NCBI GenBank assembly: GCA_023248495.1
Contig: JAHFEK010000024.1
Span: 1-37,172 of the forward strand
Reading direction: 5' to 3'
DNA: 37,172 nt
Source of the DNA: Nitrospinales bacterium
Lineage (GTDB): Bacteria > Nitrospinota_A > UBA7883 > JACRGQ01
This document shows, piece after piece, positions 16,713 to 25,632 of the stretch; the stretch's first letter is position 1, and the number at the start of each line of letters is the position of its first letter. Under the pieces are notes generated by a model. That model searched no databases. It was given only the letters and a program-made list of their open reading frames with translations, and was not told the origin of the DNA. The translations under genes and the position numbers were made by a program.

Positions 16713-17117
16713 ATGGCCGATGAAAATATTCCCGGCGACGAAGACGCCGGTGGTGAAGAAAAGGTTAAATTCCTTTTTATCTTCAAGAAAGCGCCGCATG
16801 GAACCATCTATCCTTACGAGGGCCTGGAAGTGATCCTTATCATGGCCGCGTACGAACAGGAGATCACCGCCGCGTTCGTGGATGACGGCGTCTATTGCCT
16901 GAAAAAGGGGCAGGACACAACCGGCCTCGGCATCAAGGAGTTCGCGAAAACTTTCAAGGTGCTGGAGCCTTACGGCGTGGAACATCTTTACGTCGACCGC
17001 GCGTCGCTGGAAGCGCGCGGCCTCACCGAAGAGGATATGGTCGCCGGCGTGGAAGTGGTTGAAGCCGAAGAAATCGCGGCCGTCATCAGCGTGCAAAAAG
17101 TCGTTCTGCCGTTTTGA
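16713..17117 (+). CDS. dsrF: Sulfur relay subunit DsrF
   Basis: A 134-residue TusC/DsrF family protein, part of the DsrEFH hexamer. It has an extra acidic N-terminal tail of about 20 residues (MADENIPGDEDAGGEE), then the family core: FLFIFKKAPHGTIYPYEGLE, the FVDDGVYCLKKGQD loop with one cysteine, and a C-terminal EEIAAVISVQKVVLPF. DsrF is thought to shape the complex rather than carry sulfur. The ATG at 16713 overlaps the dsrE end region, with GGAGA serving as the ribosome site. Confidence 0.87.
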   Translation: MADENIPGDEDAGGEEKVKFLFIFKKAPHGTIYPYEGLEVILIMAAYEQEITAAFVDDGVYCLKKGQDTTGLGIKEFAKTFKVLEPYGVEHLYVDRASLEARGLTEEDMVAGVEVVEAEEIAAVISVQKVVLPF

Positions 17118-17129
17118 GGGAAATGAAAA

Positions 17130-17423
17130 ATGCTTTTCACCGTTAACAAATCGCCGTTCACGACGGAAAACCTGAAAAGCTGCCTCCGTTTCGCGGGCAA
17201 AGACGCCCCGGTGCTGCTGTATGAAGACGGGGTGTACGGCGCGCAAGCAGGCACCACGCTGGAAAAGCTGATAACGGACGCGGTCAAAGCGCGGGCCATC
17301 TATGCATTAAAAGAAGATCTTGCCGCCCGCGGCATCGACAAACTGATTGGCGGAGTGCAAGTGGTGGATTACGGCGGATTCGTTGATCTGGTGGCGGAGC
17401 ACAACGTCTGCCCCTGGATTTGA
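17130..17423 (+). CDS. dsrH: Sulfur relay subunit DsrH
   Basis: A 97-residue TusB/DsrH family protein and third member of the DsrEFH complex. It starts MLFTVNKSPFTTENLKSCLR; the cysteine at residue 18 corresponds to the conserved cysteine near position 20 in A. vinosum DsrH. The core LLYEDGVYGA and the ending CPWI are typical. GAGGGA overlapping the dsrF stop codon is the ribosome site. Confidence 0.87.
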   Translation: MLFTVNKSPFTTENLKSCLRFAGKDAPVLLYEDGVYGAQAGTTLEKLITDAVKARAIYALKEDLAARGIDKLIGGVQVVDYGGFVDLVAEHNVCPWI

Positions 17424-17465
17424 ACGGCAGGTATTGGCGATAACCCAACCAAAAGGGAGAAAAAG

Positions 17466-18737
17466 ATGGGCAAAAAGTGGAAAATAAAAACGAGCACGCC
17501 GAAACTGGACGAGTTGGAAAAAGGTCCGTGGCCCAGCTTCATCAAAGAACTTAAGACCCTCGCGGAACGCAAACCGGCGGTGGAGCATCTTTTAGGCCAA
17601 ATGGAACAATCCTACGAAACCAATACGAATTATTGGACCGGCACGGTGCTCAATCTGGACGGGTACGGCGGAGGGGTTATCGCCCGCTACTCGGATCTCG
17701 CGAAAAAATTTCCCGAGGTTGCCCAATTCCACACCATCCGCGTCATCGAGCCGTCGGCCTTTGTGTACTCCACCAAAGCCCTGCGGGAACTCTGCGACGT
17801 AAGCGAAAACCACAGCGCGGGGATACTCCAGTTGCACGGCATGACCGGCGACATCCTGATGCTCGGTTCAACGAACGAAAGCATGCATACCGCCGGCGAG
17901 GCCCTCATGGAAAAGGGCTGGGATATCGGCGGTTCCGGCGGCGCGCTTCGAACGCTTGCCTGCTGCATAGGACCGGCCCGCTGCGAGATGGCCTGCTATG
18001 ACACGCTGGAGGTGACGAAACGCATCACCGACACCTACATAAGCCAGTTGCACAGGCCCGACCTGCCGTACAAATTCAAATTCAAGCTCTCCGGCTGCGC
18101 CAATGACTGCGCGAATTCCATGCAGCGGTCGGACATGCCGATCATCGGAACCTGGCGCGACAACATACAGGTTGACCATGCGGAGGTCGCGGCGTTCATC
18201 GCCGAACATGGCGTGGACTTTGTCGTGGACAACGTCATCACCCGCTGCCCCACCAAGTGCATAACTTTAAAGAACAAGAAGATCGAAATCGACGACAAAA
18301 ACTGCGTTCACTGCATGCACTGCATAAACGTCATGCACAAGGCGCTGGCGCCGGGCAAGGACAAGGGGGTAACCATCCTCTTGGGCGGCAAGCGCACGCT
18401 GAAGATAGGCGATACGATGGGTTCCGTCCTCGTGCCGTTCATGAAGATGGAAACCGAAGAGGACAATGAAAAACTCATCGATCTTATCGCCCGCATATGG
18501 GAATTCTGGGGCGAGAACGGCATGGAACACGAGCGCGTGGGCGAGTTCATCGAGCGCGTGGGGCTGGGAACCTTTTTGGAAGGCGTGGGAATCGAGCCCG
18601 ATCCCCAGATGGTGAAACATCCCCGCACCAATTCGTACATCAAGTTCGAGGAATACACCAAGCCCCTCATGGCCGGCGAGGCCAGCAAATCGCCCCTCGT
18701 GACCAATAAAGAAGTCGAAGGCAAAGAAACCGCTTAA
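17466..18737 (+). CDS. dsrA: Dissimilatory sulfite reductase alpha subunit DsrA
   Basis: A 423-residue subunit of the cytoplasmic siroheme enzyme DsrAB, which interconverts sulfite and DsrC-bound sulfur. The siroheme-[4Fe-4S] ligands are visible: Cys167 and Cys173 in CCIGPARCEMACYD, and Cys211 and Cys215 in SGCANDC. An inserted ferredoxin domain carries CPTKC (261-265) and CVHCMHC (280-286). Length and motifs are normal. The ribosome site AAAGGGAG precedes the ATG. dsrEFH upstream and dsrL downstream point to the oxidative type; DsrA phylogeny would be needed to confirm direction. Confidence 0.96.
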   Translation: MGKKWKIKTSTPKLDELEKGPWPSFIKELKTLAERKPAVEHLLGQMEQSYETNTNYWTGTVLNLDGYGGGVIARYSDLAKKFPEVAQFHTIRVIEPSAFVYSTKALRELCDVSENHSAGILQLHGMTGDILMLGSTNESMHTAGEALMEKGWDIGGSGGALRTLACCIGPARCEMACYDTLEVTKRITDTYISQLHRPDLPYKFKFKLSGCANDCANSMQRSDMPIIGTWRDNIQVDHAEVAAFIAEHGVDFVVDNVITRCPTKCITLKNKKIEIDDKNCVHCMHCINVMHKALAPGKDKGVTILLGGKRTLKIGDTMGSVLVPFMKMETEEDNEKLIDLIARIWEFWGENGMEHERVGEFIERVGLGTFLEGVGIEPDPQMVKHPRTNSYIKFEEYTKPLMAGEASKSPLVTNKEVEGKETA

Positions 18738-18758
18738 TAAAAGAAGAGGTATTGAAAA

Positions 18759-19838
18759 ATGGCTACACCCGGCAAGAAGATGGCTCCCCGCGATAACGGG
18801 GCGCCCGATTATAAAAAGTACCTGCACCCCCTCATGGTCAAGAACTACGGCAAGTGGAAATATTACGAGAAGGTGAAACCGGGCGTTCTGAAGCACGTGG
18901 CCCACAGCGGCGACGTGCTGTACACCGTCCGGGCCGGCTCTCCCCGCACGTTGAGCGTGGATACGATAAGAAAAGTGTGCGATCTGGCGGACAAGCACTG
19001 CCAGGGGTTTCTCCGCTTCACCACCCGCTGCAATATCGAGTTCCAGGTGACGAGCGCGGAGGCCGTGGAACCGCTCATAAAGGATATTAACGAGATACTG
19101 GGATTCCCCGTGGGCGGCACCGGCAATTCCATATCCAACATTATCCACACGCAGGGCTGGATGCACTGCAACCTTCCCGGCACCGACGCGGCCGGATCGG
19201 TGAAAGCGCTGATGGACACGCTGTATGAGGATTTCATCAACGAGCGGCTGCCCCAGCGGGTAAGAATTTCCGCTTCATGCTGCCAGATCAACTGCGGGGG
19301 CCAATCCGATATCGCGATAAACCTTCAGCACCACCACCCGCCAAAAATAAACCACGCCAACATGCAGATTTGCGAATTGCCGAAAACCGTCGCCATCTGC
19401 CCCGTCGCGGCCATCCGGCCCGCCACGGTCGATGGCAAGGATTCCCTTATGGTGGTTGATGAAAAATGCATGTATTGCGGCGCGTGCCACGGGCAATGCC
19501 CCAGCATGGAGATACGGGATCCGCAAACGGACTCGCTGGCGATTTGGGTGGGCGGCAAAACGGCCAGCACCCGCGGCGGCCCCTCGTTCATGAAACTCGC
19601 CACCTTCGGCTTGCCCAACAACCCTCCCCGGTGGCCCGAAGTGGGCGACGCCGTGAAGAAGATACTGGACGCCTACAAGGAATCCGCGAAGCCTTATGAG
19701 CGCATCGGCGAATGGATCGACCGGATCGGCTGGAAGCGGTTCTTCGAAATGACGGGTTTCAAATTCACCAAGTACCATATCGACACCTACCGCTATGCGC
19801 GGACGACCTATAACATGTCAACACAAGTCCGGTTGTAG
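18759..19838 (+). CDS. dsrB: Dissimilatory sulfite reductase beta subunit DsrB
   Basis: A 359-residue partner of DsrA in the alpha2-beta2 enzyme. It carries FTTRCNIEFQV, GWMHCNLPGTDAAG (Cys137), the cluster motif SCCQINCGG (about 174-180) and a ferredoxin motif CMYCGACHGQCP (237-248). In DsrB this set builds the catalytic siroheme site with DsrA. It lies 21 bases after dsrA with an AGAGGT ribosome site, and dsrL follows after 12 bases. Confidence 0.96.
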   Translation: MATPGKKMAPRDNGAPDYKKYLHPLMVKNYGKWKYYEKVKPGVLKHVAHSGDVLYTVRAGSPRTLSVDTIRKVCDLADKHCQGFLRFTTRCNIEFQVTSAEAVEPLIKDINEILGFPVGGTGNSISNIIHTQGWMHCNLPGTDAAGSVKALMDTLYEDFINERLPQRVRISASCCQINCGGQSDIAINLQHHHPPKINHANMQICELPKTVAICPVAAIRPATVDGKDSLMVVDEKCMYCGACHGQCPSMEIRDPQTDSLAIWVGGKTASTRGGPSFMKLATFGLPNNPPRWPEVGDAVKKILDAYKESAKPYERIGEWIDRIGWKRFFEMTGFKFTKYHIDTYRYARTTYNMSTQVRL

Positions 19839-19850
19839 GAAGCGCGAATC

Positions 19851-21542
19851 ATGGAATTCGAGGTTATTAAACTCAAAACCGCGCCGCCGGAAGAGGTCGT
19901 CGTTGTTAACGGCTCCAGTTGGAAATGTCCCGTGTATGTCCGCCGTATGCCGCCGTGCCGGAGCAACTGCCCGACTAGCGAAGACATCAGGGGATACCTG
20001 ACCATCGTGGCGCAGGCGAAGGAAAACAATACCCCCGTCGACGCGGCGCTGGACGAAGCGTGGTACATCCTTACGGACAAAAACCCGTTTCCCGCGATTC
20101 ACGGAAGGGTTTGCCCCCACCCCTGCGAAGATGGGTGCAACCGTCTTTACAAAGACGGCTCGGTGGCGATAAACAATTTCGAACGGGTCGTCGGCGACCA
20201 CGGCCTCAAACGGGGCCTGAAGCTGCGGATGCTCACCGGCGAGAAAAGGGACAAGAAAATAGCGATATTGGGCGCGGGCCCATCCGGCATGTCGTGCGCG
20301 TACCAACTGGCCCGAAGGGGATTCAAGGTAACCGTTTTCGAAGCGAACAAACAGACGGGCGGCATGCTGCGGTATGGCATACCCCAATACCGGCTTCCCC
20401 GTGAAATACTCGACGCCGAGATGCAACGGGTGCTGGACCTCGGCGTCGAGCTTCGCTGCAACACCAAGGTGGGCGTGGATATCCCCTTTGCCCAATTGAG
20501 GAAAGAATACGATGCCATTTATGTCGGCATCGGCGCGCAGAAGGGCGGCAAACTCGGCATACCGGGCGACGGCCTCCCCGGCGTAATGAGCGGCGTCGGC
20601 TTTCTCCACAGAATCAACAGCGGCGAAAACGTGGCGGTCGGCAACAAAGCGGTGATCGTTGGAGGCGGCAACACCGCCATCGACGCCGCGCGCGTGAGCC
20701 GAAGGCTGGGCGCGGATGTTACCCTGCTTTACCGGCGGACGAAAAACGAAATGCCGGCCATCAAAGAAGAAATCGCCGCCGCCGAGGCCGAAGGGGTACA
20801 GTTCCACTTCTTGGCGGCGCCGGTAAGCGCCGAAGCGAAAGGGAGCGGAGCAAATGCCGCGGTAAGCCTGAAGTGCGTAAAAATGCAACTAGGCGAAAAG
20901 GACAAATCGGGCCGGGCCCGCCCTATTCCGATTGCCGGTTCCGAATTCACGCTGGAGGTGAATACCGTGTTATGCGCCGTCGGCCAGGAACCCGACCTTG
21001 AGGGAATAGCCGAGTTGCCCAACAGCTCTTCATGGATTGTCGCCAACGCCATCAGGGAAACTTCCATCCCCGGGGTGTACGCCGGCGGCGACGCCGTAAC
21101 CGTCGACATCGCCGTTACCGCGGTCGGCCATGGGCGGAAGGCCGCGCGGGCCATAAACGCATTCCTGCATGGCCGGACGTACAAGGAGCCATCGCCGCCC
21201 CGGCCCGTCAAACATACCGAGATGAAGCTCGATTACTATAAAGACGCCCCGCGCAACGATGCGGAAGAATTGGCGCCGGAAACGCGGATACGCGGTTTTG
21301 ACGAGATACATAAGACCCTCCCCTTGGATCAAGCAGTCGAAGAATCGAAACGGTGCATGAGTTGCGGCCTCTGCTTTACCTGCGACCGCTGCCGGGTTTT
21401 TTGCCCGCGGGAAGCGATCACCAGGGACAAAAAAAGCCCGGTCGGCCAAAAAATGTTCTCCGATTACACCAAGTGCTCCGGTTGCCACATCTGCGCCGAG
21501 GTGTGCCCGTCCGGGTACATCGAGATGGGGATGGGGTTATAA
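19851..21542 (+). CDS. dsrL: DsrL, NAD(P)H:acceptor iron-sulfur flavoprotein
   Basis: A 563-residue flavoprotein related to the small subunit of glutamate synthase. N-terminal cysteines (CPVYVRRMPPCRSNCP, then VCPHPCEDGC) form a cluster site. An FAD loop is at AILGAGPSGMSCAYQLARRG (138-157). An NAD(P) loop is at IVGGGNTAIDAARVSRR, followed by LLYRRTKNEMPA, whose arginines suit NADPH. A C-terminal two-cluster ferredoxin has CMSCGLCFTCDRCRVFCP (502-519) and CSGCHICAEVCP (542-553). DsrL links DsrAB to pyridine nucleotides and is needed for sulfur oxidation in A. vinosum, whose DsrL is roughly 650 residues, so this one is short; no frameshift is seen. It is chosen over a general glutamate synthase subunit because of its place after dsrB. 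Confidence 0.92.
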   Translation: MEFEVIKLKTAPPEEVVVVNGSSWKCPVYVRRMPPCRSNCPTSEDIRGYLTIVAQAKENNTPVDAALDEAWYILTDKNPFPAIHGRVCPHPCEDGCNRLYKDGSVAINNFERVVGDHGLKRGLKLRMLTGEKRDKKIAILGAGPSGMSCAYQLARRGFKVTVFEANKQTGGMLRYGIPQYRLPREILDAEMQRVLDLGVELRCNTKVGVDIPFAQLRKEYDAIYVGIGAQKGGKLGIPGDGLPGVMSGVGFLHRINSGENVAVGNKAVIVGGGNTAIDAARVSRRLGADVTLLYRRTKNEMPAIKEEIAAAEAEGVQFHFLAAPVSAEAKGSGANAAVSLKCVKMQLGEKDKSGRARPIPIAGSEFTLEVNTVLCAVGQEPDLEGIAELPNSSSWIVANAIRETSIPGVYAGGDAVTVDIAVTAVGHGRKAARAINAFLHGRTYKEPSPPRPVKHTEMKLDYYKDAPRNDAEELAPETRIRGFDEIHKTLPLDQAVEESKRCMSCGLCFTCDRCRVFCPREAITRDKKSPVGQKMFSDYTKCSGCHICAEVCPSGYIEMGMGL

Positions 21543-21581
21543 TGGCCGTAGGATCGAAACGGGATAAGTTGGGAAGCGGCA

Positions 21582-22994
21582 ATGAATAAACACCTTCCAA
21601 GAGCGGTCATTTCGGCGGCCCACAAGAGCGCCGGCAAAACCACTATTTCCGTGGGGCTTTGCGCGGCCATCGCGGAGAATGGCCTGACGGTACAGCCGTT
21701 CAAAAAAGGGCCGGATTTTATCGACCCGATGTGGCTCACCGCCGCGGCCGGACGGGATTGCCGCAATCTCGACAACTTCATGTTCGGATGGGACGAACTG
21801 CTCGGCTCGTTCCACACGCACGCGGCGCGGGCGGACATTTCGCTCATCGAGGGAAACAAAGGCCTGCACGACAGCATGGAGGCGGACGGCGAAGGGAGCG
21901 CCGCCAATCTGGCGCGGCGGCTCAACGCGCCGGTCATCATGGTGATGGATGCCGCCGGCACCACGCGCGGCATCGCCCCGCTTCTGCTTGGCTACAAAAT
22001 GTTCGAGCCGGACATCAACATCGCCGGGGTCATCCTCAACAAAGTAGGCAACGCCCGGCACGAAGCGAAACTGCGCGCCGTCATCGACAAATACTGCGGC
22101 ATCCCGATACTGGGCGCCGTCCGGAAAAATTCCGAAATGGAAATACTGGAGCGGCACCTCGGCCTTATACCGGTCAAGGAAAATAAGAACCTCCAGCGGT
22201 TGGTGCACAACATCAAACGGCAGGTCGCTTTTTCCGTGGACATCGACAAGGTTATCGCCATCGCCCGCGCGGCCGCGCCGATGGAAACCGGCGCGCCGGC
22301 GGATCCCGCCCCCTTCCCCGCCCCGATTGCGCGGATCGGGGTGATGATGGATCGCGCCTTCACCTTTTACTATCCCGAAAACCTCGAGGCGCTCCGGATG
22401 GCGGGCGCCGAGCTGATTCCGCTGGACGCCACGAAAGACAACCGCCTGCCCGAACGGCTCGACGCCCTTTACATCGGCGGCGGCTTCCCGGAAACCAACA
22501 TGGAAGAATTGGAATTCAACGCCGGTCTGCGCGGCAACATAAAGGAAGCCATAGAAAACGGCCTGCCGGTGCATGCCGAGTGCGGCGGGCTGATCTATCT
22601 CTCGCGCGGCGTCACCTGCAACGGTCAAACCGCCGCGATGGTGGGGGCGCTTTCGTGCGACGTGGTTATCCGCCATACACCAAAAGGACACGGCTATATG
22701 ACGCTGGAACCGACCGGCAACGGCCCGTGGTTCAAAGCCGGCGCCGAAATCCGCGCGCACGAATTCCACTACGGCGAGGTGGTGAACAACGCCCACTCGG
22801 CATATGCCTTCCGCGTCACGCGCGGCGCGGGCATCGACGGCAAGCACGACGGCATCGTGTACAAAAACGTCATCGCCGGTTTCGCCCACCTGCACGCGTT
22901 GGGCTGCCCGCGATGGGCGCGCGACTTTGTAAATTTTGCCGCCCGGACCGGCTTCTCCCGGAAGCGGCGGGCCGCTGCAACTTCAGGAAATTGA
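21582..22994 (+). CDS. dsrN: Siroheme amidase DsrN (CbiA family)
   Basis: A 470-residue glutamine-dependent amidotransferase of the cobyrinic acid a,c-diamide synthase family. It has an ATP loop (SAAHKSAGKTTIS, residues 11-23), the KKGPDFIDP motif, a second domain with LDALYIGGGFPE and the class I glutaminase nucleophile Cys334 in HAECGGLIYL. In dsr operons this protein is DsrN, which amidates siroheme to the siro(heme) amide used by DsrAB. Cobalamin genes cbiB and cobD occur 17 kb away, so a CbiA role cannot be excluded, but placement between dsrL and dsrC favours DsrN. A 15-codon frame (21542-21589) starts on the dsrL stop codon and ends within the first codons of dsrN; it may couple translation. 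Confidence 0.9.
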   Translation: MNKHLPRAVISAAHKSAGKTTISVGLCAAIAENGLTVQPFKKGPDFIDPMWLTAAAGRDCRNLDNFMFGWDELLGSFHTHAARADISLIEGNKGLHDSMEADGEGSAANLARRLNAPVIMVMDAAGTTRGIAPLLLGYKMFEPDINIAGVILNKVGNARHEAKLRAVIDKYCGIPILGAVRKNSEMEILERHLGLIPVKENKNLQRLVHNIKRQVAFSVDIDKVIAIARAAAPMETGAPADPAPFPAPIARIGVMMDRAFTFYYPENLEALRMAGAELIPLDATKDNRLPERLDALYIGGGFPETNMEELEFNAGLRGNIKEAIENGLPVHAECGGLIYLSRGVTCNGQTAAMVGALSCDVVIRHTPKGHGYMTLEPTGNGPWFKAGAEIRAHEFHYGEVVNNAHSAYAFRVTRGAGIDGKHDGIVYKNVIAGFAHLHALGCPRWARDFVNFAARTGFSRKRRAAATSGN

Positions 22995-23030
22995 TTGTAA
23001 CCGCATAAACTTTTTATAAGGAGGGGAACC

Positions 23031-23366
23031 ATGGCGACTATACAAATAGCCGGCAAAAATATCGAGGTGGATGAAGACGGGTATCTGGTGAATCTTGAGG
23101 ACTGGTCCGAAGAGGTGGCCAACTCCCTCGCGGCATCCGAGCAGGTTGAGATGAGCCCCAATCACTGGGAAGTCGTGAACTTCCTGCGCGAGTACTATCA
23201 AGAGTACAAAATCGCCCCGATGATCCGCATCCTCACCAAGGAGATCGGTAAAAAGCTGGGCAAGGACAAAGGAAACACCAAATACCTGTACGAACTGTAT
23301 CCCGGCGGCCCGGCGAAACAGGCGTGCAAAATCGCCGGCCTTCCCAAACCGACCGGCTGCGTTTGA
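23031..23366 (+). CDS. dsrC: Sulfur carrier protein DsrC
   Basis: A 111-residue DsrC/TusE family protein that carries sulfur as a trisulfide or persulfide for DsrAB and is recycled by DsrK. The C-terminal arm ends QACKIAGLPKPTGCV with both redox cysteines, Cys99 and Cys110, ten residues apart. Having both marks a true DsrC rather than TusE. It has one of the strongest ribosome sites in the operon (AAGGAGGGG), which fits the high abundance DsrC needs. Confidence 0.96.
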   Translation: MATIQIAGKNIEVDEDGYLVNLEDWSEEVANSLAASEQVEMSPNHWEVVNFLREYYQEYKIAPMIRILTKEIGKKLGKDKGNTKYLYELYPGGPAKQACKIAGLPKPTGCV

Positions 23367-23385
23367 ACGGATCAAGGGGTATTTG

Positions 23386-24114
23386 ATGAGCGGGCTTTCG
23401 CCGTTATCGCTGGTCTACGCCGTCCTCAGCTACGCCGTGACCGCCGTGTTTTTCGGCGGCTTGCTCCACAAGCTGTGGGGATACGCCGTGACGCCCAACC
23501 CGCTCAATATTGCCACCACTCCCGCCCCCGCCACGCGGGGCGGCGTGATCGTTTCCAACATAGTGAACATCGCAACTTTTTCATCCCTCTTTAAAGGGAA
23601 CCGGTGGACATGGATCGGCGGCTACGCCTTCCATGTCATTCTCCTCGCCGTTTTCGCGCGGCATCTGCGCCTGTTTCTCCACCCCGTGCCGCCGCTGCTT
23701 GTCCTTATCCAGCCGGTGGCCCTGCTCGGCGCGCTGTTGTTGCCGCTCCCGCTCATCTATCTCCTGGCGCGCCGCAAAGCGGTCGACCGCTACGCATGGA
23801 TTTCGTCGCCCGCCGATTACTTTGTGCTGGTTCTTCTGCTGCTCATCGGCCTATCCGGCCTCGGCCTCAAATTTGTCAGCCACTCCGATATGGTCGGCAT
23901 AAAACAATTCCTTCTGGGGCTGGTTATGGCAAGCCCGGTCGATATGCCGCCACATCCGGCGTTCATCATCCACTTCACGCTGGTTCTCATGCTGGCCGCC
24001 TACTTTCCCTTCAGCAAGCTGATGCACGCCGGCGGCGTATTTTTCAGCCCCACCCGGACGATGGTGGACGACCCGCGCGAACGCCGCCACGTAAACCCCT
24101 GGGCCGCCAAATAA
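23386..24114 (+). CDS. dsrM: DsrM, membrane cytochrome b subunit of the DsrMKJOP complex
   Basis: A 242-residue NarI-like protein with about six hydrophobic segments, for example SLVYAVLSYAVTAVFFGGLL and FVLVLLLLIGLSGLGLKFVS. Histidines near FHVILLAVFARH and HFTLVLMLAAYFPFSKLMH are the likely heme b ligands. It exchanges electrons between quinone and DsrK. The frame starts at a TTG at 23383, but the ATG at 23386 follows AAGGGG at a better distance. Confidence 0.92.
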   Translation: MSGLSPLSLVYAVLSYAVTAVFFGGLLHKLWGYAVTPNPLNIATTPAPATRGGVIVSNIVNIATFSSLFKGNRWTWIGGYAFHVILLAVFARHLRLFLHPVPPLLVLIQPVALLGALLLPLPLIYLLARRKAVDRYAWISSPADYFVLVLLLLIGLSGLGLKFVSHSDMVGIKQFLLGLVMASPVDMPPHPAFIIHFTLVLMLAAYFPFSKLMHAGGVFFSPTRTMVDDPRERRHVNPWAAK

Positions 24115-24134
24115 AGTAAAGGGATTGACGCATC

Positions 24135-25628
24135 ATGGCCAAAGCTGATTTTGAATTGCCCAATATAGAAAATGGCGTACGCGTGCCCGCCATCAAGCCC
24201 GGCGCGATGGCCCACGTGAAGTATCACCCCGCGTCCGAGGCGCATCTTTCCAAAACCGGCTTCCCCGCCAACCGGGTGGACAACTGGAAGGAAGTGGCGC
24301 TGGCGAAAATGAACGAACTGATGGGAAAATATAAATCCCTGCAACTGTTTCTCGATGTCTGCGTGAAATGCGGCGCATGCGCCGATAAGTGCCATTACTT
24401 CCTCGGCACGGGCGATCCGAACAATATGCCGGTCGCCCGGCAGGAACTGATGCGCAAGGTATACCGCAAAAACTTCACCGTCGGCGGCGCATTGTTCGGC
24501 GGCCTCGCCCGCGCCGAAGACCTCACCGAAGAGGTATTGCAGGAGTGGATGACCTACTTCCACCAGTGCTCGCAGTGCCGCCGCTGCTCGGTCTTCTGCC
24601 CCTTCGGCATCGATACCGCCGAAATCTCGATGGCGGCGCGTGAAATAATGGATTCAATCGGCGCCGGCCAAAAATACACCCTCGAAATCATCGCCAAGGT
24701 GCACGACACCGGCAACAACCTCGGCATCCCTAAAAACGCGCTCATCGGCACGCTGGAATTTTTGGAAGAGGACGTCAAAGAGGCGACCGGCGTGGACGTG
24801 AAATTCCCGCTGGATCAAAAAGGGGCCGAGGTGATGCTGATCGTGCCATCGGCGGACTTTTTCAGCTCGCCGCACGTCGATTCGCTGGTCGGTTACGCCA
24901 AGGTGTTTCACGCCGCCGGCATCAGCTACACGTTCAGCTCCCACGCCTCCGAGTTCGCCAACTTCGGCATGTTCATCGGCAGCTATGACAACACAAAAAA
25001 AATCGCCACCCGCATCGCCGATGCCGGGCGCGATTTGGGGGTCAAGCGGATTGTGGTGGGCGAATGCGGCCACGCGTACCGCGTCGCCTACAGTTTTTGG
25101 AATACGCTGGCGGGGCCGTTCGATTTTCTTGACAAGAATTATCCGGTGCCGACGCACATCTGCGAGTTCACCGAAGAGCTTATCCGGCGCAACGCGCTGA
25201 CATTGGACAAAAGCGCCAACGACGAATTCACCGTCACCTACCACGACAGCTGCAACGTGGCGCGCGGCAGCCGGATGGGAACCGAACCGGGCGGCCAATT
25301 CGAAATCCCGCGCAACATCCTCAAGGCGGTCTGCAACAAATACGTGGAGATGGATCCGGAATCCAACCGCGAAAAGACCTTTTGCTGCGGCGGGGGCGGC
25401 GGATTGCTGAGCGACGAGTTGCTGGAAGTCCGCGTGAAAGGGGCCGCGCCCAAGGCCGCCGCGCTGAAAGAGGTTATGGACAATCAGGGGGTAAACACCA
25501 TGGCGATGATCTGCGCCATCTGCAAAGCGCAGTTCACCAAGGTGTTGCCCTACTACGACATCCCGATGGAAGCGGTGGCCGGAGTTCACCAACTGGTGAG
25601 CAACGCCATCCAGCTTGGCGGCAAGTGA
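24135..25628 (+). CDS. dsrK: DsrK, HdrD-like catalytic iron-sulfur subunit
   Basis: A 497-residue cytoplasm-facing protein of the heterodisulfide reductase D family. Two ferredoxin clusters are bound by CVKCGACADKC (Cys76, 79, 82, 86) and CSQCRRCSVFCP (Cys145, 148, 151, 155). The C-terminal cysteine-rich region (YHDSCNVARG, FCCGGGGGLLS, CAICKAQF) forms the special active-site [4Fe-4S] cluster that handles the DsrC disulfide or trisulfide. It pairs with DsrM, 20 bases upstream. All key cysteines are present. Confidence 0.95.
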   Translation: MAKADFELPNIENGVRVPAIKPGAMAHVKYHPASEAHLSKTGFPANRVDNWKEVALAKMNELMGKYKSLQLFLDVCVKCGACADKCHYFLGTGDPNNMPVARQELMRKVYRKNFTVGGALFGGLARAEDLTEEVLQEWMTYFHQCSQCRRCSVFCPFGIDTAEISMAAREIMDSIGAGQKYTLEIIAKVHDTGNNLGIPKNALIGTLEFLEEDVKEATGVDVKFPLDQKGAEVMLIVPSADFFSSPHVDSLVGYAKVFHAAGISYTFSSHASEFANFGMFIGSYDNTKKIATRIADAGRDLGVKRIVVGECGHAYRVAYSFWNTLAGPFDFLDKNYPVPTHICEFTEELIRRNALTLDKSANDEFTVTYHDSCNVARGSRMGTEPGGQFEIPRNILKAVCNKYVEMDPESNREKTFCCGGGGGLLSDELLEVRVKGAAPKAAALKEVMDNQGVNTMAMICAICKAQFTKVLPYYDIPMEAVAGVHQLVSNAIQLGGK

Positions 25629-25632
25629 CCGC

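Noticed and set aside
21537-22895. 452-codon minus-strand frame opposite dsrN
   Set aside because: Composition is that of an antisense shadow; dsrN carries intact family motifs on the plus strand.
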